The notes below the pieces were generated by a model. The model made no database searches and was not told the origin of the DNA. It was given only the letters and a program-made list of their open reading frames with translations. A DNA stretch of 64,000 bases from Kitagawia praeruptora. Taxonomy: Eukaryota > Streptophyta > Magnoliopsida > Apiales > Apiaceae. The stretch is from NCBI GenBank assembly GCA_037693485.1, contig CM075348.1:4588001-4652000 (forward strand), read 5' to 3'. Position numbers and translations under genes: made by a program. Shown here piece by piece: positions 32,471-44,334 of the stretch; positions within the stretch are counted from its first letter, which is position 1; each line of letters starts with the position of its first letter.

Positions 32471-35400
32471 TTCTTATTTATTTTGTCGTACTGAAGACCA
32501 GATTACTGACTACCAAAGTTTTGGACAAAATCACTCTTAATTTTTTTTATTAAAATCACTATTTTTTTGATATTTCATAGCAAATTGGTCAACTCAGCAC
32601 AAAAATTTTAATAAATAACTATTTTTTATATATAGTTTATTTATCAACAAAAGGGGATATGTCATCTACACAAATAATCATTCAAATTTTCTTCTAAATG
32701 TCTATTTTTTATAGGTAAATAATTTATCAATAAAATGTCATACATCTGCAAAAATAATCAAGACTAGACAAACATAGATTAAAATAGATCATATCAAGGT
32801 AACAAGGTTTCTTTAATCCAAACTACAATCGTTGATAAGATCTTGAAATATATAGTCTTTCTGGCGAAATAATCCAACAATTTATTCTAATCGTGAGGGA
32901 AATACATATGTGATTTGTGAGAATGTGTTTGAACAACTAACCATAACTGCGATTCTATACTATCCAAATTCCAAATCAATAAACCAATATAAAAAAATCA
33001 TGTAGATCTAAGATCCTAGATGCCAAAATAAAGGAACTTACTCTCAAAAGAGAAAGAACAACATCCAATGGATAGTCAAAATTCACTAACGGGATACTAG
33101 ACTCTCAATAAAGAGATATATTTATTGAAAATCAAAATAAAATCAAGGAAAGGAAACGGGAGTTATCATTCACAAGGATAAAGTACAAAATCCAATATTT
33201 CAGTAGATAAAACCTACCAACGTGGTACTAGACTTTCAATAAAGAGAGATATTTATTGAAAAACAAAGAAAAATAAGAAAAATAATACGCAGATGTCAAC
33301 CCCTAAACTTTAGCTTAGTATTTTTTTAATACTAAACCTTAAATATAGGTAAAAAATTTAATAACTTGGTAGATAGATTTTAATCAAACAGAGATTTTTA
33401 TTAACAACAAACAAAATTAAAAAAAGAGGGGATTCATTTTTATGTACTCTACTCTTAGTTTTATTTTGTAGCATTTCAATGTTGTTTTTAATTTATAGTA
33501 ACATACTTAGATAATTTTGGCAAAGAGTAACATTACATGTAATTGTCATATTTTTATTTTCGCGTATTAGTTTCGTTTCGTGTAAAAAACGTAGTTTAGT
33601 AGCATTTTGTGTTCGAATTTTTGGTACACAAAATAATTTTATGTCATTTTCATGCAAGACCCCAAAGATACATGGCATGAATTTACACAACACAAACGAT
33701 TTTCCAGATCTACATAAGTGCTTTCTTTTAATATATGTCGGAAAAAATGCTCACTGTTAAATGAAAATGAATTTCATGTTTTTTTAACCCGATAATCAAA
33801 TTACAAGGACGCATATATAATAATGTGATCAAGTATTTATATATTACACATTTGATTTTAGTTTCATGTACAATTTTCTATTTTAACATGTTAGTCAAAT
33901 AGAAAAAAGATAGGTGATACTCATTTTCAAATCTCTTATTTTACCCGTTTGGATGAACGAGTTGGGTTTGATCCGATTTTTGTACAACCCAAACCAACAT
34001 CCAAATATTTTTGGGTTTTAAAAACAAATTCAAATCCAAAACTCAATATCCGAAACCAAATTCACCGGATTTCGGATTAGATTTGATTTGTTTGGGTATA
34101 CAAAATTAGTAATAATGTAGTCAAAATTAAAATAATTGCTACACGCAAACAATATTAATTATATTTATAAAAAAATGAAATGATGAACTTAAATAGTCAA
34201 ATATAACATAATATATGAATTAACATACTAAGTAAAATTATAATATGTTAAAAAAAATCTTTTTATACACAAAAATGAAAATTTTATGTAAAGTAAAGAA
34301 AATTACATCTTAAATATGTCAATAAAATTTGAGATTGAGAAATAGAAGTTCTAATTACTAAATTAGTATTTACTCTTTCTAATGAAATATTTGAATAAAA
34401 ATAAATAAAATAATATGTCTTACATCTAAAATATTACATAAAATAATTTCAAATTATAATATTATATTATTTATATATCGGGTTTCGATAGTGGATCGGG
34501 TTTCAAATTTTGGATGGTATATCGGTTCGGTACAACTTAAATCCAAATCGAAACTATTTAATTTGAGTTTAAAATTTATATCCAAACCCAAATTCCAAAA
34601 TTCGGGTTCGGTATATCTAAAATTCTATGGTTCGAATCGGGTACCATCAAATCGAATTAATTTTCCTTCTTTATCTATGGATTAAAAAAACTAATATTTA
34701 ATATACCATATTCTGATAGAAAAGAATACAAAATTCAACATACAAACTCCCAAACTGAATATACACATTTTAAGTTATCAATAAAAACAAGTTGATGGCT
34801 ATCACCATAAACTCTAACAGTCATATCTAACTCAAAGAATGGGATATATTGGATTTGTTTGGTTAATTGATAATGTTTATTTTTCTATAGTAAATCAATT
34901 TATTAATAAATGAACATAAAATTTGTAAAAAAGATATGGAACAAACACATAGGAAACTAGATTAGATGAAAGTTTTCCTTATCATAATTATGTTCGTTTT
35001 ATTGATCTTGCACAGTAGTGATCCTTTTTCATATCATTGCAACTTCTTTTTGAGAGACAATCTATGATTTATAACGGTTGTTAGAAATAAGTGTTTATGA
35101 ACTTTTAATACTATTTGAAAAATTGATCGCGACCCATGCAAATATTTTAAATACTAATATAATAAAATATATAGAAGCACATTGTACTACACTCTGCACA
35201 TTTAAATATACCAATTTTTCAAAATAACAAAACTTAAAATATGGATAAAAAACTTATGACTATGTTGAAAGATTCTCAAAAATGAGAGAAATCAAATGAA
35301 AATAAAATTATAAAAAAAATAAAGAGGGGCTTAGAATGTTTGAGCGGGGATGTGAATGTTATGATAATTGTTTGATAATAATGATATTAATGCATTTGGT

Positions 35401-35511
35401 ATAAATTGACGATAATTTTATACTTAAATTTTAATGAAACTATCTTCTTCTTTTTATATAAATAATGATTAAAATAATATGTTAATATTAATTAATTAAT
35501 TTTATCATTCG
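32471..35511. other. Helitron interior, no gene recognised
   Basis: AT-rich. Near 33075-33135 and 33200-33260 a text (ACTAGACTTTCAATAAAGAGA, TATTTATTGAAAA) repeats, and a CGGGT/CGAA-rich palindromic region occurs at about 34480-34640. Open frames up to 66 codons look random. Confidence 0.4.
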
Positions 35512-36072
35512 GTCCGTAGCACGGGTAGAACGCTAACCAATCAAAATATGACAACTCACTCTTTGGGATTGTTTTTGGAAATTTTTTTTGGACCTCTAGA
35601 ATTGCTCATTTCCTATTTTATTTGCATTTATAGAATGAAAAATATGTATTTGATTTATTTTTCTATTAATAATTATGTTTTCATTGTTCCCTACGCATGA
35701 TCCTCAAAACATGATTATATTGAACCAAACTTCCTGTAAAAATAGCATAAAATGTCGTTAATTTACTTGGGTAAAAAATAAAAGGGAATAAGAAAATTGA
35801 TATGTATATCAAGTAAATTTTATCATATATCAAATGAATGTGTTGTGATATTAATCTTTTTTTATATACACAATTTTTCAAAATCGTTTAACACGTGTCC
35901 ATACAATTACACATAATTTGAGGAAAGTTACTTGAGATGCACATCGGATTCGTTACTCTCAAAACAAAATATAAAAAAATAATTTATTTTTTGATACACT
36001 ATATATTTTTGTAAGTACTATTTTCAAATTTTAAAATGGTGCTTTCGGTGCGTAGCACGGGTAAAATGCTAG

Positions 36073-38431
36073 TTATTATAAAACCATAGTAGACATGAAT
36101 GGGTTAAATGTCTTAACGGCTGATCAAGATAGAGCCTTAAAAATTATAGATTCAATTACCGATTTTGAGCTTAAGAAGCAAATGCTCGAAGCCCTTATTA
36201 AAAACAATAAGGAGAAAGAAGCTCCCATAGTCATAGACGCACCTTACCAATTAAGCGAGGTATTAGAAAAATTTCAAAAATCTACTATTAAAGAAACTCC
36301 TGTTTCTTTAAATGATTTAAGAAAAGAAGTTAATTTATTAAAATCTGAAATTAATCGGATAAAACAGAATAATACTCTATTAACTCAAAGGATTACTTTA
36401 TTAGAAAGTAAGTCTGTAATAAATAGTGAATCAAAAGATATTCCCTCTTCTAATAATACTAAAGAGACCGAATATTTAGCTCTTTTAGAACAAGTGACAT
36501 CTCAAAGATGGTATATTAAAGTTACCCTAGTGGTAAGTCGAGAATTTATTCTCAAAGATGAGATAGCCCTTGTTGATAGTGGTGCTGACTTGAATTGTAT
36601 TCAAGAAGGATTAATTCCTACCAAATATTTTGAGAAAACTACTCAATCTATATCCCATGCTGCTGGAGAAAAACTTCAAGTTAGTTTTAAGCTACCAAAT
36701 ACTTACATTTGTAATGAAGATATTTGTCTTCCTACCTCTTTTATTCTAATAAAGAATATGAATCATAGAATAATCTTAGGAAATCCTTTCCTTCATAATA
36801 TTATGCCCCTCAGTAATGTGGATCAAAGCGGAATTTCTACCATAATAGAAGGAAAGAGAATAAAATTTGAATTTATTACTGATCCTCAAACTCGTATAAT
36901 TAATGAGATTAAGGATCGCCTTCTTAGTAAAGAAAACCAATTATGTTTTCTTAAAGAAGAAATAAAAGTTTTGAGCATAAACGAACAACTCAAGAAGCCT
37001 GATATTAAAAATCAGATGAAAATAATAGAAAATCAATTTATTGAGGAAGTTTGTAATGACCTTCCGAATGCTTTTTGGGATAGAAAGAAACATGTTATTT
37101 CTCTTCCTTATATAGATGGTTTTAATGAAAACCAAATCCCTACAAAAGCTAGACCAGCTCAAATGAATAAAGAATATTTAGAATTATGTAAAAAAGAGAT
37201 TAATTCCTTTTTAGAAAAAGGCTTAATTAGAAAGTCTAAATCTCCTTGGAGTTGTACAGCATTTTATGTTAATAATGCTGCTGAAAAAGAAAGTGGTGTG
37301 CCCAGATTAGTTATTAATTATAAACCTCTTAATAAAGTTTTAAAATGGATTAGATATCCAATCCCTAATAAAAAAGATTTGTTAGACAGATTAAGCGATG
37401 CTTTAATCTTTTCTAAATTTGATATGAAATCAGGATATTGGCAAATCCAGATTAAAGAATCAGATAGATATAAAACAGCTTTTACAGTTCCTTTTGGACA
37501 TTATAAATGGAATGTTCTTCCATTTGGTCAGAAGAATGCTCCTTCTGAGTTTCTGAATATTATGAATGATATATTCAATCCCTATTCTGAATTTATAATT
37601 GTTTATATCGATGATGTCTTAGTATTTTCTAAAAACTTAGATCAGCATATTAAACACTTAAAAATATTTAAGAGTTTAATAAAGAATAATGGTTTAGTAA
37701 TATCTGCCCCAAAAATGAAATTATTTCAAACTCAAGTTAGGTTTTTGGGTCATATGATAAATCAAGGAAAAATTATTCCTATAGATAGAAGTATTGAATT
37801 TGCTTCTAAATTTCCTAATGAAATAACTGATAAAAAGCAGTTGCAAAGATTTTTAGAAAGTCTGAATTATATTTCAGACTATTATAAAGACTTGGCCAAA
37901 GATGCAGCCATACTTTATTCTAGACTTAAGAAGAAACCTGAACCCTGGACTGAGAACCATTCTCAGGCTGTGCAAAAAATCAAATCAAAGGTAAAATGCT
38001 TACCTTGCTTATCTTTAGCCAATCCTAAGTATTTCAAAATTGTGGAAACAGATGCTTCGGATACAGGTTATGGTGGTATTTTAAAACAGGTTATCCCTGA
38101 AACTTCTAAAGAAGTTCTAGTAAGATTTACCTCAGGTAAATGGAATCCTACTCAGTCAAAATATTCGACTGTGAAGAAAGAAATGATTTCTATAATTAAA
38201 TGTATTTCAAAATTTCAAGGTGATCTATTAAATCAGAATTTTTTATTAAGAATTGATTGTAGTTCTGCTAAGTCAATTATTGAGAAAGATGTTAAAAATC
38301 TTGTAGCAAAACAAATTTTTGCAGGTTGGCAAGCCCAGCTTTCAGCCTTTGAATTTGATATCCAATATATAAAAGGAGAAAATAATTCTCTGGCTGATTA
38401 TTTAACCCGTGAATTTTTACAGGGAGATTAA
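36073..38431 (+). pseudogene. Viral copy A: protease, reverse transcriptase, RNase H
   Basis: Open from the Helitron junction to TAA at 38431; the first ATG (36095) is internal to the original polyprotein. Domains in order: a coiled-coil-like region (residues about 65-110), retropepsin-like aspartic protease with DSGAD (about residue 163) and a later ILGNPFL, reverse transcriptase with FSKFDMKSGYWQIQI and the YIDD box, then RNase H1 with ETDASDTGYGG and ADYLTREF near the end. This is the replication module of Caulimoviridae; there is no integrase, unlike Ty3/gypsy. The piece has no internal stop, whereas copies B and D do. It is still defective: the coat half is separated by the 5.45-kb Helitron and the movement gene is missing. 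It shares TAATG with ORF3. Confidence 0.93.
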
Positions 38432-39822
38432 TGGCTACCCCTAATAGGGGAAGAGGTCGCGGCGGATATGGCCGTGGTCGAGGTTATGGGAGTAACAATA
38501 CATTGCCCCGTGCAGAATCAATTGTTCCTCTAATAGGAGATTGGACAGTTTTCCATAATCGGGCTAGAAATTTGCAGCAATTACCTGCACCCCCAAAAAA
38601 GGAAGATATACCTTCCTCCTCAAATAGTAAGTCAACAACTTACAAAGACGCAGCAGTCAATGATAATCCACAGGATAAAGAATATTTCGAAAATCCTGTT
38701 ACAGAAAATATTCTGTTTCTTGAAGAAGAAGATGTTCAAATGCACCAAGATGGTTGGTCATTAAGAACTAGGTACCTTGAATCCAGAGGTTACCCAGGGC
38801 TTCAAAATCAAGCCAGACAGAATTTAGAAATTCTGTTAAAAATTACCGAATCGGTAATTATTACCCATACTTTTCAAAATAGTAATCCTGAAAGTTTTAA
38901 GAACTTCAGTAAATGCCATATCAATAAGATATTGCTACCCAGAGAATGGGGATTAAGTCCTAATACGGAGAAAGCTATCAGAATATCTGGAGATAAATAT
39001 ATCTATTTCAATTACTGGGATTATATCCAAGCTTTCACTAAAGCTTTTTACTATCAAAACCCGAAGAACAAGCATTCTTGGTTCTTCTCAATAAATCCTG
39101 AAGTGTGTAATAGGCACATTCCAAATTGGTTCTATGAATGGTGGTCAAAATTTGGACCATCTCTCGAAATTTTACCAGGAGAAATTCATGATTTATATGC
39201 TCCATGGAGTGACCATAGTCCTTTGGTATCAAAATATACCAAATTAATTTATGGACAATGTCCTTTATTGTTCTTTACTAAATTCCAAATCCCTTGGATT
39301 TGGAGGTGGACAGTTTCAATTGCAGAGGATAAAAAATTAAAGATCCCAATTCTTCAAAGGAATTTCTTTTTCAAATGGTGGACCAAAATGTCCAAAGAAG
39401 ATATTCAAAATATAGTTACCAATATTCAGGTTGATATTTCAACGGAAAGGGGTAAAGCTTCTTCAGTTCCGAATGCTCAGCCCTCTTTGGCAAATTTAAG
39501 GGATTATTTTCATCATAAATATCCTACAGATTCAGAACAGCAAATTATGGCTCGAGTTTTAGCATTCATGAAAGAACAGTTTTTTAGTTCTTTTCCTTCT
39601 CAATCTTCGAAAGAAGAGGATCAGTCTATGAAGACTTCTTCATCGCATGGATCAATGGATTCTAATGCTTATAATTGTTTAGCAGGCGAATCTCAAGCCG
39701 AAGAATTTGATAAAGATGATCCAAAAGAAGATCCATCTCTAGAAGATTTCTGGGATGCTTTATTTCAATCTGTAGTTCAGCAGCCAAATAATTCTGGTAA
39801 AGGTAAAGGTCCAGCTAAGTGA
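38431..39822 (+). CDS. Viral ORF3, copy A: uncharacterised 463-aa protein
   Basis: Full-length frame starting in the TAATG overlap with the RNase H gene. The N-terminus is an RGG-like tract (RGRGRGGYGRGRGYGSNN), suggesting RNA binding. The middle (about residues 100-320) is rich in tryptophan and other aromatics (NYWDYIQAFTKAFYYQN, IPNWFYEWWSKFGP, PWIWRWTVS). The tail is acidic and serine-rich, ending GKGKGPAK. No enzymatic motif seen. Some endogenous plant caulimovirids (florendoviruses) have a downstream ORF of unknown function, and this could be its counterpart. The other complete copy (55652-57043) differs at only about a dozen residues. Confidence 0.85.
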   Translation: MATPNRGRGRGGYGRGRGYGSNNTLPRAESIVPLIGDWTVFHNRARNLQQLPAPPKKEDIPSSSNSKSTTYKDAAVNDNPQDKEYFENPVTENILFLEEEDVQMHQDGWSLRTRYLESRGYPGLQNQARQNLEILLKITESVIITHTFQNSNPESFKNFSKCHINKILLPREWGLSPNTEKAIRISGDKYIYFNYWDYIQAFTKAFYYQNPKNKHSWFFSINPEVCNRHIPNWFYEWWSKFGPSLEILPGEIHDLYAPWSDHSPLVSKYTKLIYGQCPLLFFTKFQIPWIWRWTVSIAEDKKLKIPILQRNFFFKWWTKMSKEDIQNIVTNIQVDISTERGKASSVPNAQPSLANLRDYFHHKYPTDSEQQIMARVLAFMKEQFFSSFPSQSSKEEDQSMKTSSSHGSMDSNAYNCLAGESQAEEFDKDDPKEDPSLEDFWDALFQSVVQQPNNSGKGKGPAK

Positions 39823-40076
39823 TGTCTCCATTTCTTCAAAAATTCAGGGTTTTGAAGAAAAGAGAGAAACAATTAATTTCTCTTACTAATCTTATTAACA
39901 AATTTACTCTTAAATATGAGCAAAAAACTCTAGAGGAGAAAAGAAATCGATCTACATTGCAAATCGCTGTAGATTTTGCAGAGCTCAACAGGCTTTTTGT
40001 CAGAAGATCCGATATTAAATTGAAATATCAATCCTGTAGAATAATCCTTTTAGAAGAGGCCAACCTGACAGGTTAA
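39822..40076 (+). CDS. Viral ORF4, copy A: 84-aa basic protein
   Basis: The ATG at 39822 lies inside the ORF3 stop (TGATG), so translation by termination-reinitiation is plausible. The protein is basic and leucine/lysine-rich (KKREKQLISLTNLINKF, LEEKRNRSTLQ, LNRLFVRRSDIK), probably helical. The same frame with the same overlap is kept in copy C (57043-57297), with only a handful of substitutions, which argues that it is a real gene. No known family recognised. Confidence 0.65.
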   Translation: MSPFLQKFRVLKKREKQLISLTNLINKFTLKYEQKTLEEKRNRSTLQIAVDFAELNRLFVRRSDIKLKYQSCRIILLEEANLTG

Positions 40077-40407
40077 AGCATATTTGGTGGAGATGGATTC
40101 CAGCAATAATGTTTGCTTTTGAAGATAATGGAATCTGCTTTATTCAGTGGAAATAGCATTATTGAAGATAATGGAATCTTCTTTATTCAATGGAGATAGC
40201 ATTATTGAATGCTTTTATAAAGTCAGTTGTCTGTTTTATTAAAGTTGTTTGTTTTAAGCATTATTATTGTGGCGATGGGGCCCCATGCGTACCCAGCAAG
40301 AATAATGTCTTCTTACTTTTGTAAAAGTTAGTTGTCGTTTGTAGAAATTTGAATTATTAGTGGTGTGCTGTGTGCTAAGGCCTGAATGTATAGTGCCTTT
40401 ATATCTC

Positions 40408-40416
40408 TATATAAAG
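40408..40416 (+). promoter_or_regulatory. Viral TATA box
   Basis: TATATAAAG, about 140 bp upstream of the primer-binding site, fits the pregenomic RNA promoter of caulimovirids. The start site would be near 40440. Confidence 0.6.
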
Positions 40417-40556
40417 AGATATTTGTAACTATTGTTGAGTGTGCTTGAATTTGTGATATAATATAAGTTTCTTCTTTTCTCTCTAGCTCATGTGCTGAGC
40501 CCCTCTCTCACTTTAAATACTGTTTTACTTACTGCTTATTTGCCTCCGCCCTTTGT

Positions 40557-40569
40557 TGGTATCAAAGCC
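40557..40569 (+). promoter_or_regulatory. tRNA-Met primer-binding site, one mismatch
   Basis: TGGTATCAAAGCC differs by one base from TGGTATCAGAGCC, the complement of the plant initiator tRNA-Met 3' end used to prime caulimovirid reverse transcription. It marks the conventional origin of the viral map. Confidence 0.8.
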
Positions 40570-40824
40570 ACTTCCAATTTGTTTCTATTGATTGCTCAGG
40601 TACTCATTTATTATCTATGTATTTCATTAAATGAGTTTCACTAGCTAAATCCCTGTTGTGGAAGGTTGGATATTTAAGGTTATTTAAGTATGTAAAAAAA
40701 AAAGGAAAAAAAATCGAAATATTTTAGTGTTTTATTAAAATATCATCTTTTATCCCGAGTTTATATGGGAGGTTTTTTGATGATTTCATAAAAAGAAAAT
40801 TTTTGCTAAAATATTTCATATCTA

Positions 40825-43800
40825 ATAATATTCTGAAACTCAGAAGGAGCATTCTTCTGACCAAATGGAAGAACATTCCATTCATAATGTCCAAAAGGAA
40901 CTGTAAAAGCTGTTTTATATCTATCTGATTCTTTAATCTGGATTTGCCAATATCCTGATTTCATATCAAATTTAGAAAAGATTAAAGCATCGCTTAATCT
41001 GTCTAACAAATCTTTTTTATTAGGGATTGGATATCTAATCCATTTTAAAACTTTATTAAGAGGTTTATAATTAATAACTAATCTGGGCACACCTCTTTCT
41101 TTTTCAGCAGCATTATTAACATAAAATGCTGTACAACTCCAAGGAGATTTAGACTTTCTAATTAAGCCTTTTTCTAAAAGGGAATTAATCTCTTTTTTAA
41201 CATAATTCTAAATATTCTTTATTCATTTGAGCTGGTCTAGCTTTTGTAGGGATTTGGTTTTCATTAAAACCATCTATATAAGGAAGAGAAATAACATGTT
41301 TCTTTCAATCCCAAAAAGCATTAGGAAGGTCATTACAAACTTCCTCAATAAATTGATTTTCTATTATTTTCATCTGATTTTTAATATCAGGCTTCTTGAG
41401 TTGTTCGTTTATGCTCAAAACTTTTATTTCTTCTTTAAGAAAACATAATTGGTTTTCTTTACTAAGAAGGCGATCCTTAATCTCATTAATTATACGAGTT
41501 TGAGGATCTGTAATAAATTCAAATTTTATTCTCTTTCCTTCTATTATGGTAGAAATTCCGCTTTGATCCACATTATTGAGGGGCATAATATTATGAAGGA
41601 AAGGATTTCCTAAGATTATTCTATGATTCATATTCTTTATTAGAATAAAAGAGGTAGGAAGACAAATATCTTCATTACAAATGTAAGTATTTGGTAGCTT
41701 ATAACTAACTTGAAGTTTTTCTCCAGCAGCATGGGATATAGATTGAGTAGTTTTCTCAAAATATTTGGTAGAAATTAATCCTTCTTGAATACAATTCAAG
41801 TCAGCACCACTATCAACAAGGGCTATCTCATCTTTGAGAATAAATTCTCGACTTACCACTAGGGTAACTTTAATATACCATCTTTGAGATGTCACTTGTT
41901 CTAAAAGAGCTAAATATTCGGTCTCTTTAGTATTACTAGAAGAGGGAATATCTTTTGATTCACTATTTATTACAGACTTACTTTCTAATAAAGTAATCCT
42001 TTGAGTTAATAGAGTATTATTCTGTTTTATCTGATTAATTTCAGATTTTAATAAATTAACTTCTTTTCTTAAATCATTTAAAGAAACAGGAGTTTCTTTA
42101 ATAGTAGATTTTTGAAATCTTTCTAATACCTCACTTAATTGGTAAGGTGCGTCTATGACTATGGGAGCTTCTTTCTCCTTATTGTTTTTAATAAGGGCTT
42201 CGAGCATTTGCTTCTTAAGCTCAAAATCGGTAATTGAATCTATAATTTTTAAGGCTCTATCTTGATCAGCCGTTAAGACATTTAACCCATTCATGTCTAC
42301 TATAGATTTATAATAATTTAGCTCATTACACTGACAATCATTATTATCAGAATTCTGTGAGTTAGAACTACTTGAGCTTTCATAAATTAAGGCTAAATCC
42401 TCATTATCTGAAGATTCTCTTTCTTCTTCAGAACTATAAATCAGAACCTTTTCTAACTATGAGCGTAATTGCTCATCCTCTATCTCATTAAGAGCTTTCT
42501 TAGTCCAACATTGGTTGGCATAATGACCAACTTTGCCACATTTATGACAAGTTATATCAATCCTTTTGGCTTTTCTTTTTCCCTTATTAGGAACAAAAGG
42601 CTTTTTCTCTACTTTATTATAAGATTTTCTTTTATAGTTCTTTTTATAAGAATTTTTATTAAAAGGATATTTTGATTTATAAGAATTATTCTTATAAGTT
42701 TTATTCTTTTTATAAGCATCTTTTGCTTTTTCTTTTCTTGATATCTAGGAATTTTTCCTATATCAAAGGCAAATTGATCACAGAATTCACCTAATTGGTG
42801 TTTTTCTGACAGCTTTTGTTGCTTTAACTTATTTCTTAACTTTATGTCATTACACAAAGCTAATCCTTCATTAACACAATGGCTAACAATTTCTCCATAT
42901 GTTAGAGAAATATAATCAATATTCACTCCATCATTCTTATTTCTTAAGGATTGTCTAACCCTTTCTGCAAAAAGATGGGGTAAACCGTCTATAAATTTTG
43001 ACTTCCAATGAACCGAATTTGGTTCTCCTAATTGATATACTTTAGATAAAAAGGTATCTTTATACCATCTAAAATGAGTCAAGGAAGGACATCTAAGATT
43101 TTGAAGAAGCGTACATAGCTTCTCTGCAACAGGAATATTACTTCCTACAAAATGCTGTAGGATAGCTAGACATAAAGTGTAGACGGCATCTTCTTCTCCA
43201 GTAGTAACGACACCATTTTCTACACTAAGAATTTTCTTATGATTAATAATTTCTAATCTCTGTTCTAGGGTAAAATAGTGATCCCACCATCCCCTGATTT
43301 GTCCTACAAATCCTGTGGATATAAAAGATGCTATCGCACTATCAGTGCTACCATTTTGTTTACAAACAGTAGAGTACATCATTATTCGGTGTATAACATC
43401 GAATATTTGCTTTTCATTTATTCCATTCATAGATAGCTTTTCCTGAATATGAAGTTTGGATATATTCTGGTTCTTCAAATAGAAGATCCTGAGGAGAAGG
43501 TCTTTGATAATAAAATTTTTCTAAAGGTTTAAGAGCATAAATAGTATTTATCTACGCATTACTAATTTGTTGTTTAGCGAACATAGTTGCTAATTCGTTA
43601 ATCTCTTCTATTTCTTCAACAGGTTCTGAGTTTTCAGACTGCTGAGAAGAATCGTCTTTAGACAGGACTGATATATTAAGATTATTCATCTTTTGCTGAA
43701 GAATTTTCAAAAATTCTTCACTATTAGGTTCTATTTTAAAGCCTTTTATTGGAATTGGAGGTTGAATCATAGGGATATAATCTTTATTAGACAATGGTTC

Positions 43801-44334
43801 TGGATTTTGTTTTTCTATTAATTTTTTAAGAGAACGTAATTCGTTTTCTATAAACTGTTTAAGAGATATTATCTCTTTTCCTAAGGTTATACATTGATCA
43901 CCTAGACAAGCAAGAAAGGTATTAGTATAATTTTGCGATCTAATTATAGTATTTAGATCTTTAACAGTAGCTTGAGTATTTTCAAGCTTTTGAATACTTG
44001 TATAAGCTGTAGCTTCTGTGTTATTATTTAAGCAAATTGTTTGCTCTGGAGGAAATGGAGAACTAATAGTCTCTCCTTTTGGAGTTTTCCAAGGTCTTTG
44101 TAACACTAAAATTTCTTTATTAGTGTTATCAAGATAGGTTTTTACAAACCAATTTACAAAAGATGTATAATCTTCTGTTTTAGCTATATAATTATAATAT
44201 TCATCTTTAAATCTATTTAGATCTTCTGAAGAATACTTCTTAAAATACCACTGCCTAAATTTAGCATGTTTTTCTTGCTGAAATTCTTTACTAAGAATTT
44301 CTCTCATCTTACTTCCTGGGGATAAATCAATCAT
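40825..44334 (-). pseudogene. Viral copy B: coat-protease-RT gene, inverted and broken
   Basis: Minus-strand counterpart of 59486-63005. From the ATG at 44334 (inside the movement stop, ATGA) it covers the coat region, zinc knuckle (about 42530), protease DSGAD (about 41810) and the first part of reverse transcriptase up to FGQKNAP, where it ends at the inversion breakpoint. Breaks seen: TAG at 43552-43554, a frame change near 43440, another near 42720, TAG at 42457-42459, TGA near 41303 just after NAFWD, and a one-base insertion near 41199. The YIDD half of the domain is missing here because it stayed in plus orientation at 54786. A clear pseudogene. Confidence 0.9.

Larger units (their letters stand above)
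31054..35536 (+). mobile_element. Probable inner Helitron nested in the larger one
   Basis: TCCTTTATTATAATACTTGAGTTTACC at 31054 (preceded by A) is a second copy of the outer 5' end, and the following 250 bp align with 30619-30900. TCCGTAGCACGGGTAGAACGCTAA at 35512-35536 is a second copy of the outer 3' end. The base after CTAA is C, not T, so the pairing of these two ends is inferred. Confidence 0.5.
30619..36072 (+). mobile_element. Non-autonomous Helitron (5454 bp) splitting viral copy A
   Basis: Starts TCCTTTATTATAATACCCGA and ends in a GTGC-GTA-GCAC hairpin, CGGGTAAAATG, CTAG. The base before TC is A and the base after CTAG is T. Removing it rejoins the flanks into text that matches viral copy D at 61510-61525, with no base lost or gained. 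No Rep/helicase gene. The body is AT-rich with an internal duplication (31.5-32.5 kb), two further Helitron-like 5' ends (31054, 31365) and one further 3'-like end (35512-35536). Confidence 0.93.
40077..40823 (+). promoter_or_regulatory. Viral intergenic region/leader of unit 2
   Basis: Follows ORF4. Contains a TATATAAAG box at 40408-40416 within an inverted repeat (ATCTCTATATAAAGAGAT), a pyrimidine-rich CTTCTTTTCTCTCTAGC tract at about 40470, and the primer site below. The region stops at 40823, where the inverted segment begins. With the other part at 58273-58452 it makes a leader of about 0.93 kb. The presence of ORF4 on one side and the leader on the other shows that units are joined head to tail. 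Confidence 0.8.

Noticed and set aside
34480..34690. CGGGT/CGAA-rich block as a possible gene (64-codon frame)
   Set aside because: Low-complexity inverted motifs inside the Helitron; no domain.
36941..37162. 73-codon minus-strand frame repeated in every viral RT copy (also 41227 and 62383)
   Set aside because: Antisense shadow of the polyprotein; it recurs only because the viral copies recur.
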